Assembly: GCA_023101885.1 (NCBI GenBank)
Contig: JALPQD010000215.1
Location: 1,054,001 to 1,118,000, forward strand
DNA from: Typhlomys cinereus
Lineage: Eukaryota; Chordata; Mammalia; Rodentia; Platacanthomyidae
Length of the DNA: 64,000 bases
Direction of reading: 5' to 3'
Below, one piece after another: positions 31,805-42,405 of the stretch. A model generated the notes under the pieces. The model had not been told where the DNA came from. It saw only the letters and a program-made list of their open reading frames with translations, and did no database searches. The position numbers and the translations under genes are program-made. The stretch's first letter is position 1, and the number at the start of each line of letters is the position of its first letter.

Positions 31805-32014
31805 ATGAAACTTCCTCCCTCTTTTCCTCCCTCCCTCCTTTTTTCCCTCCCTCCCTCCTTTTTTCCTCCCTCCCTCCCTCCCTCCCTCCCTCCCTCCCTC
31901 CCTCCCTCCCTCCCCTTCCCTCCCTCCCTCCCTCCCTCCTTCCTTCCTCCTTCCTTCCCTCCTTCCTTCCTTCCTTCCTTCCTTCCTTCCTTCCTTCCTT
32001 CCTTCCTTCCTTCC
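31805..32014. repeat. (CCCT)n/(CCTT)n pyrimidine tract
   Basis: About 210 bp of pure pyrimidine on the plus strand, CCCT-rich on the left and a long CCTT array at about 31965-32012. It sits at the A-tail end of the minus-strand B4 that follows, so it is probably an expanded AAGG tail. Long homopurine-homopyrimidine tracts can form triplex DNA. Confidence 0.97.
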
Positions 32015-32218
32015 ATACACGGTCTCATTTGGCCCAGGTAGCCAAGGACTCACTTGTAGCTGAGGATGACTTTGAACTCCCCGTCTTCCTGCTTCTGTCT
32101 CCCTGAGTGCTGGAATTACAGGTGAGCGTCGCCCAATCCATGCAGTGCTGGGGATGGAACTAAGCACATGGATGCCCGGCCCGCACGCTGCTAACCAAGC
32201 TGCCTCTCCAGCCCTTGA
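32015..32218 (-). repeat. B4-like dimer
   Basis: B1 complement ('gatgactttgaactccccgt', 'gtgctggaattacaggtgag') followed by ID complement ('cagtgctggggatggaacta', 'gctaaccaagctgcctctcc'). Confidence 0.85.
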
Positions 32219-32254
32219 CTTTTCAAACTATCAGTGAATTGTGGATCAACAGCA

Positions 32255-32365
32255 TGCCGACACATCCTGTAATGTGGCTCTCAGGAAGGTGAGGTAGGAG
32301 GATAGAGTTGCAGGCTAGCCTGGGCTGCCTAGTGAGACCCAGTTTCAAAAGACAGAGTGGTCTTT
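32255..32365 (+). repeat. B1-like fragment
   Basis: 'ctcaggaaggtgaggtagga', 'caggctagcctgggctgcct' and 'agtgagacccagtttcaaaa' are B1 landmarks. Confidence 0.75.
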
Positions 32366-32415
32366 GGAGATGCCCGACTGTGAAATTTCCACCTCTGCCA
32401 CTCATGAGCTGTATG

Positions 32416-32459
32416 ACCTTTTTTTTTAATTTTATATTTTTTAAATATTTTATTTATTT

Positions 32460-32508
<49 letters not shown>

Positions 32509-32728
32509 TCAGGGGACTGTGTGTCCCTGGGGAGGACCAAGGATAACTTCAAGAATCATCCTGAATTGCTTCTACCTCCTTCTGGCTTCCCTCTGGGATC
32601 TCCCAGGCTCTGCCTACCAGAACCAGAAGTTCAGGCTGGTATTTTTACAAGATGTGGGACTTGGGATCTGAATTCAGGACCTTCTGCTTGGGAGGCAGAT
32701 TTTAACGCCTGAGCCGTCTCTCCAGCTC
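32416..32728 (-). repeat. SINE-B copy with (GT)n tail
   Basis: Tail (GT)n at 32466-32506, then 'ggaccaaggataacttcaag', 'ctctgggatctcccaggctc' and the head 'acgcctgagccgtctctcca'. Inserted next to a MIR remnant. Confidence 0.9.
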
Positions 32729-32835
32729 AGCTGTGTGACCTTAATCAAGCTACCCTTCTTCTCTCTGCTTCATTTCCTCGCTTAGAAAACCAGGGTCACG
32801 ATAGCTCACCAGAGCTAAACCAAAGTCCTTGGGTG
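32729..32835 (-). repeat. MIR fragment
   Basis: 'gctgtgtgaccttaatcaag' and 'ctgcttcatttcctcgctta' followed by 'aaaaccagggtcacga' are MIR complement landmarks. It also suggests the SINE-B landed in older MIR DNA. Confidence 0.75.
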
Positions 32836-34635
32836 GTCCATGCCCCGACCTCAGGCAGGAGAAAGGTCCAGAGAAGCAACTGGGCTTTCATTCAGCCCGA
32901 GCTGCTGTTTGACTTTGGCCCAGTTGCTTTGCCTCTCTGTGCTAGTACAGGTGACCTCTGCCTGATTCTTTCTGAAAAGAAATGACAGCACACCCGGCGC
33001 ATATCCATCCTTCTTGTCTTCATCCATCAAACCAGGGCCGAGGGACTGGGATAGCGCCGGCTCTTTACCAGCTGTTGCTGGTCTGTGAAGGACCCGGAGA
33101 ATTCTGTCTGCAAGGACTCTTGCCTTCATGCATGTGACCAGGATGAAGGTCCTTAAGAAGGAAAGGCCACCTGGCCTCGTCCGGGGGTGGGGAGGGAAGA
33201 GCCTTTGCCCTCCTTTCAGAGCCTCGCTGGGGTCAGGGAGATGCCCAGAGTGATAAATAAACAGAACAAAACTAAAAGCAGCATCGTGTTTACCCTGAGA
33301 AGAGAGCACATTGCTGCGGGCTGGGGCCCAAAAGTCATATGTCTGGGGACAATCTGGAATGTCACAAATCGCCAGGGCATGCAGAGGCTCCCGGAGTCCA
33401 GGAAGTCACAGCGGAGGCTGGGAATTCTCCCCGTGGCGTCCCAGTGGGTTCCTTGATTCTCACACGCCCCATCTCAGCTCGGCTCAGTCACCCACGCTGG
33501 GGGGTGCTCCATGAGGCCCAGGTCCCTGTCCGCTGGCTGGTCCTGTCCCTCCATCTACAGCACCTCTGCTCCCCTACTCCCCCCTCCTCAGTCCACCTCT
33601 AACCACACACCTCGTCTCCATCACTGAACTCCTGGGCTGCACACACAGCTTCAGGTCTCCCCATTGAGCTGCAAGGACGGAAGGTCAGGGATGCCAGTCT
33701 GTTGTGTCTGGATCCTGGGGTCCCAGCTGGGCCGCCCTGAGTACAGCCTCTGTCCCTCTCTGCTTCTGTCTGCTTGATGGGGTGGTGACAATGGTGCAGC
33801 AGAGTGGGGGACCCATTCAGGGCCGGGTGAGAGGTAAACCTGACCCCAAACTCTATTTGTTTGTCACCTGACCTCCGGGAGACGCTATTCTGACTAAATG
33901 CAGGCGGGTCATGGAATACTTTGGGTCCCCTGAAAACTGTGTTGGTACAGGGCCGTCCACGTCTACAGGGAGGGGCCTTGGGAAGGCTTAGAAAGACATC
34001 AACAGCAGAAATGTTTACAAGGCAGGGGGCATCTCCCTCCTCAGGGGGGAACCGGCCCCCAGTATGGAAGGAGTCTGATCCAGAGACCGGACTGAGTCTG
34101 GGAACTGGTTGAGGGGCTATAACTCTGCTCTGGGGATGTAAGGGAGACCCTGGCCACTCACTCTAGAATTCTTCCACTGACACCGATCGGTGAGACTTCA
34201 GTAAGTGGTCCACTCTTTTCTAGGATTCAGCCACGTGACACGTGCCTGTGACTTTAAACAGATCTGCGTGGGCTGATCTAGAGACTGCTGTGCCTGTCAG
34301 TTCTCGGAAATGATCAGTCCTCTTTCTGTCCCCAGGCCTGACAGCAGGCAGGCACTCAGCAGCCTATTATGGGATGTGAGAACAAATGATGCACAGTGCA
34401 GGGGCAGCCGGGGAATTGAATCACTCTGTGGCTCCCACTAAACTAGATGCTGGAGAATTCAACACGGGGCTGTCCATATGGGAAATGAGGGCACTTCTGG
34501 GAAAGAACTTGCTAGAAACGAGAGTCCAGATGTGGAAAGTTCAAATGTGGGAGATTGGTTCAAGGCTATTGGACAAAGGCCAGAAAGGAAATGTGAGATT
34601 TATGAACATGGAGCAGAGGTGCGACCAGCGCAGAA
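32836..34635. other. Unique sequence
   Basis: No exon with a recognisable product. A 152-codon minus-strand frame (32851-33309) and small plus-strand frames overlap each other. A MIR-like 'gactttggcccagttgcttt' lies near 32910. Nothing else supported. Confidence 0.35.
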
Positions 34636-34930
34636 CCAGGCAGGGTGACCTCGTGGGGAAAGCGCTTGCAGAGCAAGTGTAAGGACCTGAGTTTGAATCC
34701 TGTAAAGCTGGGAACAGTCACGTTCATCTGGAATCTCGGCGATCATACGGGGAAATGGCAGTGGACACAGGAAAATCCTTGCATGCTCCCAGCCCAACCA
34801 GCAGCCATCCATCGCAAAGAACAAGAGACCCTCTCAAACAGGGTGGAAAGCAAAGACAGACACCAGAGCCATGTCTTCTCCACACACAGGCCATGATGCG
34901 CGCACACACACACTCACACACTCGACATGA
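34636..34930 (+). repeat. B4/RSINE-type element
   Basis: 'ggtgacctcgtggggaaagc' and 'aaggacctgagtttgaatcc' form the tRNA-like part. 'aaagctgggaacagtcacgt' leads into a diverged B1-type part ending in a (CA)n run at about 34902-34922. Confidence 0.65.
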
Positions 34931-35019
34931 CCAGAGCAGAGAGTAATTCTCAGATAGTGATGACAAGGCTTAGTACTTGTGAGTTACAGCCCTAGTTAGT
35001 ATTTTTATTTCACTTTTTT

Positions 35020-35220
35020 TTTTTTTTTTGCAACAGAGTCTCCCAGAGAGAGCCCAGACTGACTCAAACTTACTATGCAGGCAAAGAGGACCTTGAACTT
35101 CTAGCCATCCTGCCTCCAGAGCCCTGGGAAGACAGACACAAGCACTGTGCTCAGTTTTCTGCTGTGTTTGAGATGAACACCAGGTCTTCCAGCTGCTAGG
35201 CAAAGCCGACAGGGCTGAAC
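35020..35220 (-). repeat. B4-like dimer
   Basis: The poly-T at 35016-35029 is the tail. B1 complement ('acagagtctcccagagagag') and 'agccctgggaagacagacac' follow, then a short ID complement. Diverged. Confidence 0.6.
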
Positions 35221-35454
35221 ACTTCCCCCCTTTTTTTCTTCCCTTCTAAGGAGCATTGGGGTACACGGATTGAGCTGACATAACTGTCAACATGTAGCAA
35301 GTGCTCTGGGGCAGTTTACACAAGACCTCTTCCTTGTTTATTTTCTCCCTCTCTCTCCTCTGAGCCCCACGCCCCTTCCACTGACTCCTTCCCCAAAAGC
35401 ATTTGAATCTTATGAATGTTCCTTTATGAATGTCCGGCGTGTGTTTGGATTTTC

Positions 35455-35800
35455 AAAAACTAAATCTTGGCTCAGTGGGTAAAGAACTTGCTGGGCAAAC
35501 ATGAGGACCTGAGTTCGGATCCCCAGCACTCCAACACGCAGCTGTAATCCTGGTGCTGAGAGGAAGAGAGAGGAGGATCCCGGGGTGGGCTGGCCAGAGT
35601 CTAGCTGATGAGTGAACTCAGGGTTCAGCGAATGTCAGTCTCAAAATAGACCGATGGCAGAAGGCACCCAAAGTCAACCTTAGCCTACACTTACATGCAC
35701 ATATACCCCCCCACACACGTGCACATATACCATTTACACACATTCATACATGCATCCCATATCACATATACACACATGCACATACCCCTCTGTAAATTCA
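35455..35800 (+). repeat. B4/RSINE-type element
   Basis: 'ttggctcagtgggtaaagaa', 'ggacctgagttcggatcccc', 'agctgtaatcctggtgctga', 'gaactcagggttcagcgaat' and a CA/TA-rich 3' end agree in order with rodent B4-type composites. Confidence 0.8.
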
Positions 35801-38640
35801 GCATTTACAGTAACATGGGGTCTTTGAAAGGGAGCAACAGGGATTGGCTCTAGGCCGGGACTAAAGGGTTCTCAGGCAGCATGAGACTAATTGAGATAAA
35901 TTTATTCTCAGCTAGACGTGCTTATAAGTGTTACATGTAGGGAATCATCCGGAATCAGTGGCTGTAACGATTAGAACAAGGAACAGCAAAATCTCATGGG
36001 AACGAGAGACACGTGTGAATAACAGGAAGGTGTGCAAGGAAATACATAAAGACACCAGCCATCCTAAACAGTCAACAACTGTAACAGGGAAGGTGCAAGG
36101 AAATGTATAAAGACGTGTGATTTACTGCATCCTCAGACGGTCAGTAATTGTCTACAGTTAACAGTATCTAAAAAGACACATTTTCTGCCACAATGCTGGG
36201 AATAAGTAGAACGTAAGTATAGTTTTAGGGAAAAAGCATGTTGGGCTGTGTGGTATCAATCTTCCCATTCCGAGATTAGACCACAGGACAAATAACAGAC
36301 ACCGGAAATGCCAAAGAACAGGAGCTAAGTCTCCACTGCTGTCTGTTTTGCACCAGCATGATCTATACTCAAGGAGTTCTGGGAAGACCAGCTATAGCCT
36401 CTGTACCCCACCATTACACCCACACACATGTGCACACATATCACACACGCACGCACACACGCGCGCACACACACACACAGCAACTTGCTGTTCTCTGTCT
36501 TGCACTCTACCTGTGCTCTTCTCTGTGAACACACCCGCCGTCCGCGTGTCTATCACCCATCCATGGGTGCTTCGCTTTGCCACTACAGCGCCACAGTGAC
36601 CCTACCTGCCCCAACTCCCGCATCGCCATCTGGAATGGAGTTTGGGTTTCTGAAGCATGTGGGTGCTTCGCATCACCAAATGCCACCTGGTTGCTTGACA
36701 GAATGCCTGTGCCAGTTCAGTTCCTGGGTTCCTCATGGGGGTCTCTCAATGGCCCGCATGGTCACCAGTGTTTGAAAGTCCTGTGATGGCGTGAAGCTGC
36801 AGCTGCAGGACTGGACATAGCTGGCCTCGTGTCCACCTTTTCTGTTGTGTTGAGAGTCTGTGAACGGATGGTCTACAGTCCCCAGCCGTGTCCCAGCAGC
36901 CGTGTCCCGGCTCATGGTAGGCTCCCCCATCCAGCCTTCCAGCTGTCTGTCGCCTGGGGAATGAGTTGCACACGGGGACAGCTCTGGGGGAGAAGAAGCT
37001 GTGGAGAGTGAGCAAACTGGGAGCAACAGTTTCCCCCAAAGCCTGCAAGCCGCAGGCCAGAGGGAATTCCCCAGCACTCCCAGCAGCAGCTGGAGGGAAC
37101 ACGAAGGGGTGGCGGTTCCCACAGAGCTGAAGAAAAGCCACTGGTTGCAGAGACCAGCTGTGTTCATCTAGGAAGCTGTTGAGACCAGGGGGGCTTTGGC
37201 GAGACCACCAGGCAGAGTCCCCCGGGCAGACCCCACCGTGGCCAGCAACCCGCACTGCAGCACTAGGCCTTCCCTATGCATGGCACTATTTTCTCAACTC
37301 TTAAGCTTGGCATAAGGCAGGTTGCGCGCACCTCTGAACGATTCCAACCAATCTTCCAGTGGAACTGGACACAGTGCGGATTGCCAAGGAGCTAGAAGAT
37401 GCTTTTCAGTTGGAAGCCTCAGTTTGCACGTCTGTGAAGTGGGATACTGAGCTCATCTGTGGGAAACACATAGGGCGTTACCTGATGTTCAGTAAGAATT
37501 CAGTGCACGCAGGTTTGGCAAGGCCTCGCTGAGGCTGCCTTAGAGTCGGAAACATTGGGTACTGGAGGAGGTACTCCGACATCTCTCGGGCAAGGGAGGC
37601 TGTCCCTCTTCCTGGAGGGGTCTCACTTCTCTGGTTCTTCTAGCACCCTCTTATGATTGACTTAGTCACCTGTGCTCACTTATTCAAGCAACAAACACTG
37701 ATAATGAGCACTCGGGCCTGTTCTGAGTTTCATGGAGAACACAGGATGGGTAGAGACCGGGCTGTCCACCCACGCACCTTTCCTCTGTCCCTGGCTTTCT
37801 TCTTCTGGAAAATGGGACTCCCGGGGTTTGTTTGCAGGATCAGATGAACAAATGGTGGGAAGGAACTTTCTAGATTGCCAAGTACCTCTAGGCCGATAGC
37901 CAGGGTTGGCATCAGGAAGAAACAGACTTCCTCACAGGACAGTGCTAATGGCTGGCGGCTCTTTCTTCCAGGGCAGGTTGAAACACTCTGGTTTTTAGAA
38001 GCTTTGAGGGCGTGAGCTCTCTTCCCAGGGCATCCACTGGGCACAGGAAGGGATGGGTCCTTTGGGAAGTGAGGATAGAGCTGGAGGGCTGCTGCGAGGT
38101 ATGCCTGGGTGGCAGGAGGGAGGAACAAGGGCTTGTGTTCAGTGCCCAGCAAACGACAACTAACCTCACGTGGCCTCAGAGCCAAGCAGCTGGGGGCGGG
38201 GGACAGAGAGTCACTCCATCAGCAAAGACGCTGCTGATGAGAAGGACCGCTGTGTGGGAAATGCTTTCCTAGGACTAAGGTGTTCTCCCTCCTTCTACTG
38301 TAGCCCAGGGCAACCCTCTAAGGTCAGTGTGGTGCTTCCAGGTGCTGCGCTCTTAGTCTCTTTTGTTCTGTGGCTGGGTCACACCTGGACAACCGCCTTG
38401 CCTTGTGTCCTCAAGGCAGAAATGGCAATCTGCCTATCATCCGGGGGGAGGGAGGTGGCACACTGCTTCCTATCGAGGGCATGAGGCCGCCAGCCTTGAA
38501 GATCACCCAGAGTTCCTTGAATAGGAACAATGTGGGTCCCAACAGGAGAGCTTCAAAGAACAGAGAGTGACTTCTGTAGCTAAGTCTTAAAAGGCCTTGT
38601 AATCTCCCACCTGGGTTTCAACAGGGCCATTTACTCTGAG
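35801..38640. other. Unique sequence with one short tandem duplication
   Basis: About 2.8 kb without young SINEs. Contains the 62-bp-period duplication at 36024 and CA/GC repeats at 36415-36480. MIR-like pieces lie near 37405-37455 and 37790-37860. Minus-strand frames of 144-169 codons (36733-37255) overlap in two phases and show no domain. I see no gene. Confidence 0.35.
36024..36157. repeat. Diverged tandem duplication, period about 62-68 bp
   Basis: 'ggtgtgcaaggaaatacata' at 36028 and 'aggtgcaaggaaatgtataa' at 36091 open two units. The follow-on parts ('catcctaaacagtcaacaac' versus 'catcctcagacggtcagtaa') also match. Two units, clearly diverged. Confidence 0.8.
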
Positions 38641-38649
38641 GACAGCAGG

Positions 38650-38985
38650 GGGCAGCCCCCCTGCTGAGCACACTCAAGCCCTGCGTGTGCCCTGTGGCAA
38701 GGAGCCCAGGCCTCCCACCCGCAGCCAGCAAGCATCGAGTTACAAACAAGATAGTGAGCTGCCAGGAAAGGGGATCCTCGGCCTCTGGTCACCCAGAAGC
38801 TAACCAAAGACTCAGCCAGCATCGCAGGGGCAGCCTCAGGAGAGATGCCCCCACAGAACCGCCCAGCTGCGCTGTGGCACAATTCCTGGCCATTGGAGCC
38901 GTATAGATAGTAAATATCCACTGTTTCAAGTTGCTACATTTTGGAGAAATTTGTTAGGCAGTAACGGGTAACTAATCTAAGTCGC
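38650..38985 (+). repeat. Possible ancient ERVL/MLT-type LTR remnant
   Basis: The end, 'gtttcaagttgctacatttt' then 'tttgttaggcagtaacgggt' and 'aactaatcta', resembles the 3' end of old MLT/MER LTRs as I remember them. The left boundary is a guess. Confidence 0.35.
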
Positions 38986-39007
38986 TACTCAGAAATTGCA
39001 CTAATCA

Positions 39008-39239
39008 GGACTGGGGAGATGGCTCAGGGGTTAAGGCTCTGCTTCACAAGTAGAAGGTCCTGAGTTCAGATCCCAGGTCTTATGTAAAAATGAAAGGCAG
39101 AAACAGAGGCCTGCACTTGGGATCCTTGTGGGCGGAACCTGGGAAATCCCACAGAGAGTAGCAAACAGGAGGTAGAAGCCATCCAGGATGATTCCTGAAG
39201 TCACCCTTGGTCCTCCGCAGGGACACACAGTGCCCTCTG

Positions 39240-39284
<45 letters not shown>

Positions 39285-39295
39285 AATACATAAAA
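39008..39295 (+). repeat. SINE-B full-length copy
   Basis: 'ggactggggagatggctcag', 'gagttcagatcccaggtctt', 'cctgggaaatcccacagaga', 'ccatccaggatgattcctga', 'ggtcctccgcagggacacac' and the (CA)n tail 39243-39281. One of the best-preserved copies. Confidence 0.92.
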
Positions 39296-39519
39296 AGTCG
39301 TTTTTAAAAAAAGTTATATTATTCATTGTCACTCAAATCCTTGGGCCTTACTCAAATCTGAGGCTCCCAGCTACCTGTAGCTGCAAGGGAGTCGGGAACA
39401 TACAGTCTTTTCCCCCACAGAGGATAGCTGTAGATATTTTAAGTTGTCATGTTTATTCTAGTATTGTGTACTCCAGATTCTAAAATTAATCTTTTTTTCA
39501 CATATACTAGTTGAAAAAT

Positions 39520-40010
39520 TTTTTTTTAGTTTTACAAGCATACTGAGTACTAATTCTTGCTTCCTTCCATCTCCCCTCCCTCCCATCCCTCTCTGTTACC
39601 TTTATCAATCCACTCCGCTCCCCCCATCCTTTTGCCTTGCTACTTCTATGGACTCCAGGGTTTCTTCTGATTTGTCTGCCCTTGTGAGGGGGGGTCAGTC
39701 CTCTGTGGCATACCAAGTTGCCCCTCCTCGGGCCATCCCACTGATAGGGACATTCCCCTTCAGTGACCAGGCTCTAGTGCCTAAGGTTTCCACTGTGTTC
39801 TTATCTCTCTTGAGTTCCTGGTAGTCTATGGGGCATGTTGGTGTGTCAGTCATTACACAGGTCTGGTAAGGACGAGTCTCACTGCAGTGAGTTCCTGGAT
39901 GCAGGACATGTAGTCTTTACATGAGCAGCATGTGTCTGACTAAGTTATGAGGTTAAGGTCCTTCACTTAATCCCATTCACAAAGTCCCTTTTCCCATGAA
40001 AAATACCATA
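39520..40010 (-). repeat. Antisense L1 3'-end fragment (rodent type)
   Basis: A C-rich segment ('ccatctcccctccctcccat') and downstream 'gttggtgtgtcagtcattac' match the arrangement of the fragment at 24045. This suggests the same L1 subfamily. No coding capacity. Confidence 0.6.
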
Positions 40011-40084
40011 TTCAGTTTCCTGAGATCAGGACCTAGACATTTTTGGGGTTTAATTTGTGTCATTCCACAATGAAGAAGCTGGTA

Positions 40085-40170
40085 TATGGTTCACAACAGT
40101 TTCATTTGTAATAACCCTAAATGGACGAAAAATGTCTTTCCGTGGATGAGTGGTTAAATAAATATTGGTA
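40085..40170 (+). repeat. L1 3'-region fragment
   Basis: 'caacagtttcatttgtaata', 'accctaaatggacgaaaaat' and 'gatgagtggttaaataaata' follow the L1 sense 3' region. Interrupted by the SINE-A at 40188. Confidence 0.7.
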
Positions 40171-40187
40171 CTGTTCTTTGACTTTTC

Positions 40188-40474
40188 TTTTTTTTTTTAA
40201 TTTTTATTTATTTATTTTTTAAATTATTTACTCAATTGTGCACGTGTACCTATGTATGTGCGCGTGTGTGTGTGTAGAACCACGGACGAATTCGGGAACC
40301 ACCATGGACGCCTCCACCTCCTTCTGCCCTGGGATTCACAGGCTCCGCCCTACCAGGACCGGGACGCAGGCCGCCCCTGCTTCCGCCTGGCGTCTATACG
40401 TGGGATCTGGGATCCGAACTCAGGACCTTCGGCCTGCAAGGCAGAGGCTTAACCCCTGAGCCACCTCTCCAGCC
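40188..40474 (-). repeat. SINE-A full-length copy with 17-bp target duplication
   Basis: 'ctgttctttgacttttc' at 40171-40187 and 40475-40491 flank it perfectly, marking a young insertion. Body 'ccatggacgcctccacctcc' and 'cgaactcaggaccttcggcc'. The head complement has intact A and B boxes. Confidence 0.95.
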
Positions 40475-40870
40475 CTGTTCTTTGACTTTTCCTGGGTAGA
40501 AATGAACACATGTCTATTCACTCCAGATAGAGCATCAGTGGCAGATTGAATAAGTTATCCCCCACCCCTCTGTCTACCTCGGTGAGCCAGAGAGTTTATT
40601 GGAGTTACTTACGGGAACATGGATGACTCAGAAGCAGTATCACCAAATAGCCCACCCCAGCATGGGGAGAACTCAGGAAAACTGCTCCCTAAAGCCCCGT
40701 GCAGGGGACCCCCCCAACAATTGCAACTGCTCATATTACCTTGAGGAGAGGACCTTGTGACTATTGTTTAAGTTTCAAGAGCTTCCTGAGACTTGTAAAT
40801 TTGGTTCATTTCCTAAGTCTTGTAAGTTTTATTTACTATTTGAGTCTTAAGGAAACTCTGTCCAAGACTG

Positions 40871-40927
40871 AATGTGTCCATGCAAGGAAAGAGCTACATA
40901 TTAGCTCTTTCCTTGCATGGACATATT
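40871..40927. repeat. Near-perfect hairpin, 26-bp stem, 5-nt loop
   Basis: The arms 40871-40896 and 40902-40927 are inverted repeats: 25 of 26 positions are Watson-Crick pairs and the remaining one is a G-T (G-U in RNA). The loop is CATAT. The inner 22 bp are perfect. It lies in otherwise unremarkable sequence just left of a GA-rich stretch, and no parent repeat was recognised. Confidence 0.97.
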
Positions 40928-41122
40928 GGTACATATTATGGGAAGAGAGAGAGAGAAAGAGAAAGAGAAAGGGAGAACCCGAATGAATCTTCAGGAAATA
41001 ATGCTCAGGGACGACATCATGAAGGGCCGAAGCTGTGTAATTCTAAACACAACACTCAACACATGACGTCATTACAGAAATGGAGAATAGTGAGGTGGCC
41101 AGGTGACTACAAGAGGAATTTG

Positions 41123-41375
41123 GAAGCTGGAGACAGGGCTCAGCGGTTCGAGTTCCTGCTGCATAAGCAAAAGGACAAGAGTTCAAGTCCCCAGATCCCA
41201 CATGAAAAGCCCGATGGGTGTAGCGATCCACCTGTAGTTCTGACCTGGGTAAGTAGAAATGAGGAATCGCCAAAGCGGGCTCGTCAGACCAGGCCCTACA
41301 GGCCAGCTCTGGATTTGACCGGAGACCCTGTATCAAAAGACACGCATGCGCCCCTAACGCATACACATGCAAATG
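41123..41375 (+). repeat. SINE-B/B4-related element
   Basis: 'ggagacagggctcagcggtt', 'acaagagttcaagtccccag' and 'cctgtagttctgacctgggt' resemble the tRNA head and middle of SINE-B. The 3' half is 'ccggagaccctgtatcaaaa', which is B1/B4-like. The tail leads into the purine tract. Confidence 0.6.
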
Positions 41376-41615
41376 AAAATAAGGAGGAGGAGGGAAAAGA
41401 AGAAAACAGAGGGAGAGGGAGAGAGAGAAAGGGAGGAGGGAAAGAAAGGAGGTGAAAGGAAGAAGGAGAAGGAAGGGGAAGGGAGAGAGGGAGGGAGAAA
41501 AGGGGGAGGACAGAGGGGAGAGAGAGAAAGAGAGAGGCAGAGGAAAAGGAAGGGGAAGAAAGAGAGGAGAGGAAGGGGGAGAGAGGGGCAGGGAAGGAGA
41601 GAGAAGGGGGGAGGC
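41376..41615. repeat. GA-rich purine tract
   Basis: About 240 bp of AG/GGA/GAAA DNA with almost no pyrimidines on the plus strand. It gives open frames in several phases that are low-complexity artefacts. Confidence 0.95.
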
Positions 41616-41994
41616 AACCCTTGGCTCACTGAGGGATGCTCGTCAGCGCACACAGGCCCTGGGTAGCACTCAAGACCTCAGAAACCCAAGAAAGCAACAA
41701 CCTTGTGCTGCTGGTTCGAAGCTACACGTGTGATGAATTGCACACAGACGCGCACAGGCAAACGCACGTTTGACTGATCAGATCTGAATCAGCCCCGCGG
41801 GCTGCACAGTCAGCGGGTTTCCTGGGTCTCATCGCTCTGTGGTCTGCAGCATGTTAAAGCTGGGGGAAGGGTGCGCTGTTATCTCCTGTTCCTGCTGTGC
41901 AATTTCCTGTGTCTATAATTAAAACAAAACAAAAATGTTTCTAAAATGCACAAGACTCTCACACCAGAAACCTGGATTCTGGGTTCTAGTGCCC

Positions 41995-42165
41995 ATTTAT
42001 TTATTTATTTACTTATTTATTTATTTAGAGGAAGTCTCATGTAGTTCGGGCTAGCCTTAGATTCTCTCTGAAGCCGAGGGTGACCCTGAACTCCTACATC
42101 TTTCTGCCTCTACCTCCTGCACGCTAGGATTACAAGTGTGTCCCACCAGCACACCTGGCTCCCCC
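41995..42165 (-). repeat. B1 SINE with ATTT tail
   Basis: The left ATTT repeats (41996-42028) are the tail. 'gggctagccttagattctct', 'ccgagggtgaccctgaactc' and 'ctaggattacaagtgtgtcc' mark the B1 complement. Confidence 0.8.
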
Positions 42166-42184
42166 AATTCTTTACTTTTTTTAT

Positions 42185-42405
42185 TATTTTTAACATTTTA
42201 CTTATTTATTTATCGACCTACTTGAGAAAGAGAGGGTGTGCGCACATGCGTGCGTGTATGCATATATGCACATACAGAAGTCAGAGGACAACTTTCAGAA
42301 GTCGCTTCTCTGCTTCTACCATGTGGGGTCCCAGTGACTGAACTCATAGGTCACCCGGTTTGCAAGCAGCCGCCTTACTTGCTCAGCAAGCCTCCCAGTC
42401 CTTCT
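42185..42405 (-). repeat. B2-like SINE
   Basis: The tail is at the left ('ttttacttatttatttatcg'). Then 'agaagtcagaggacaacttt', 'gtggggtcccagtgactgaa' and the degraded head. Confidence 0.8.

Noticed and set aside
31796..32167. Frames rich in Glu-Gly-Arg-Lys or Pro-Ser
   Set aside because: Translations of the CCTT/CCCT tract.
41354..41666. Charged low-complexity frames on both strands
   Set aside because: Artefacts of the GA-rich tract.
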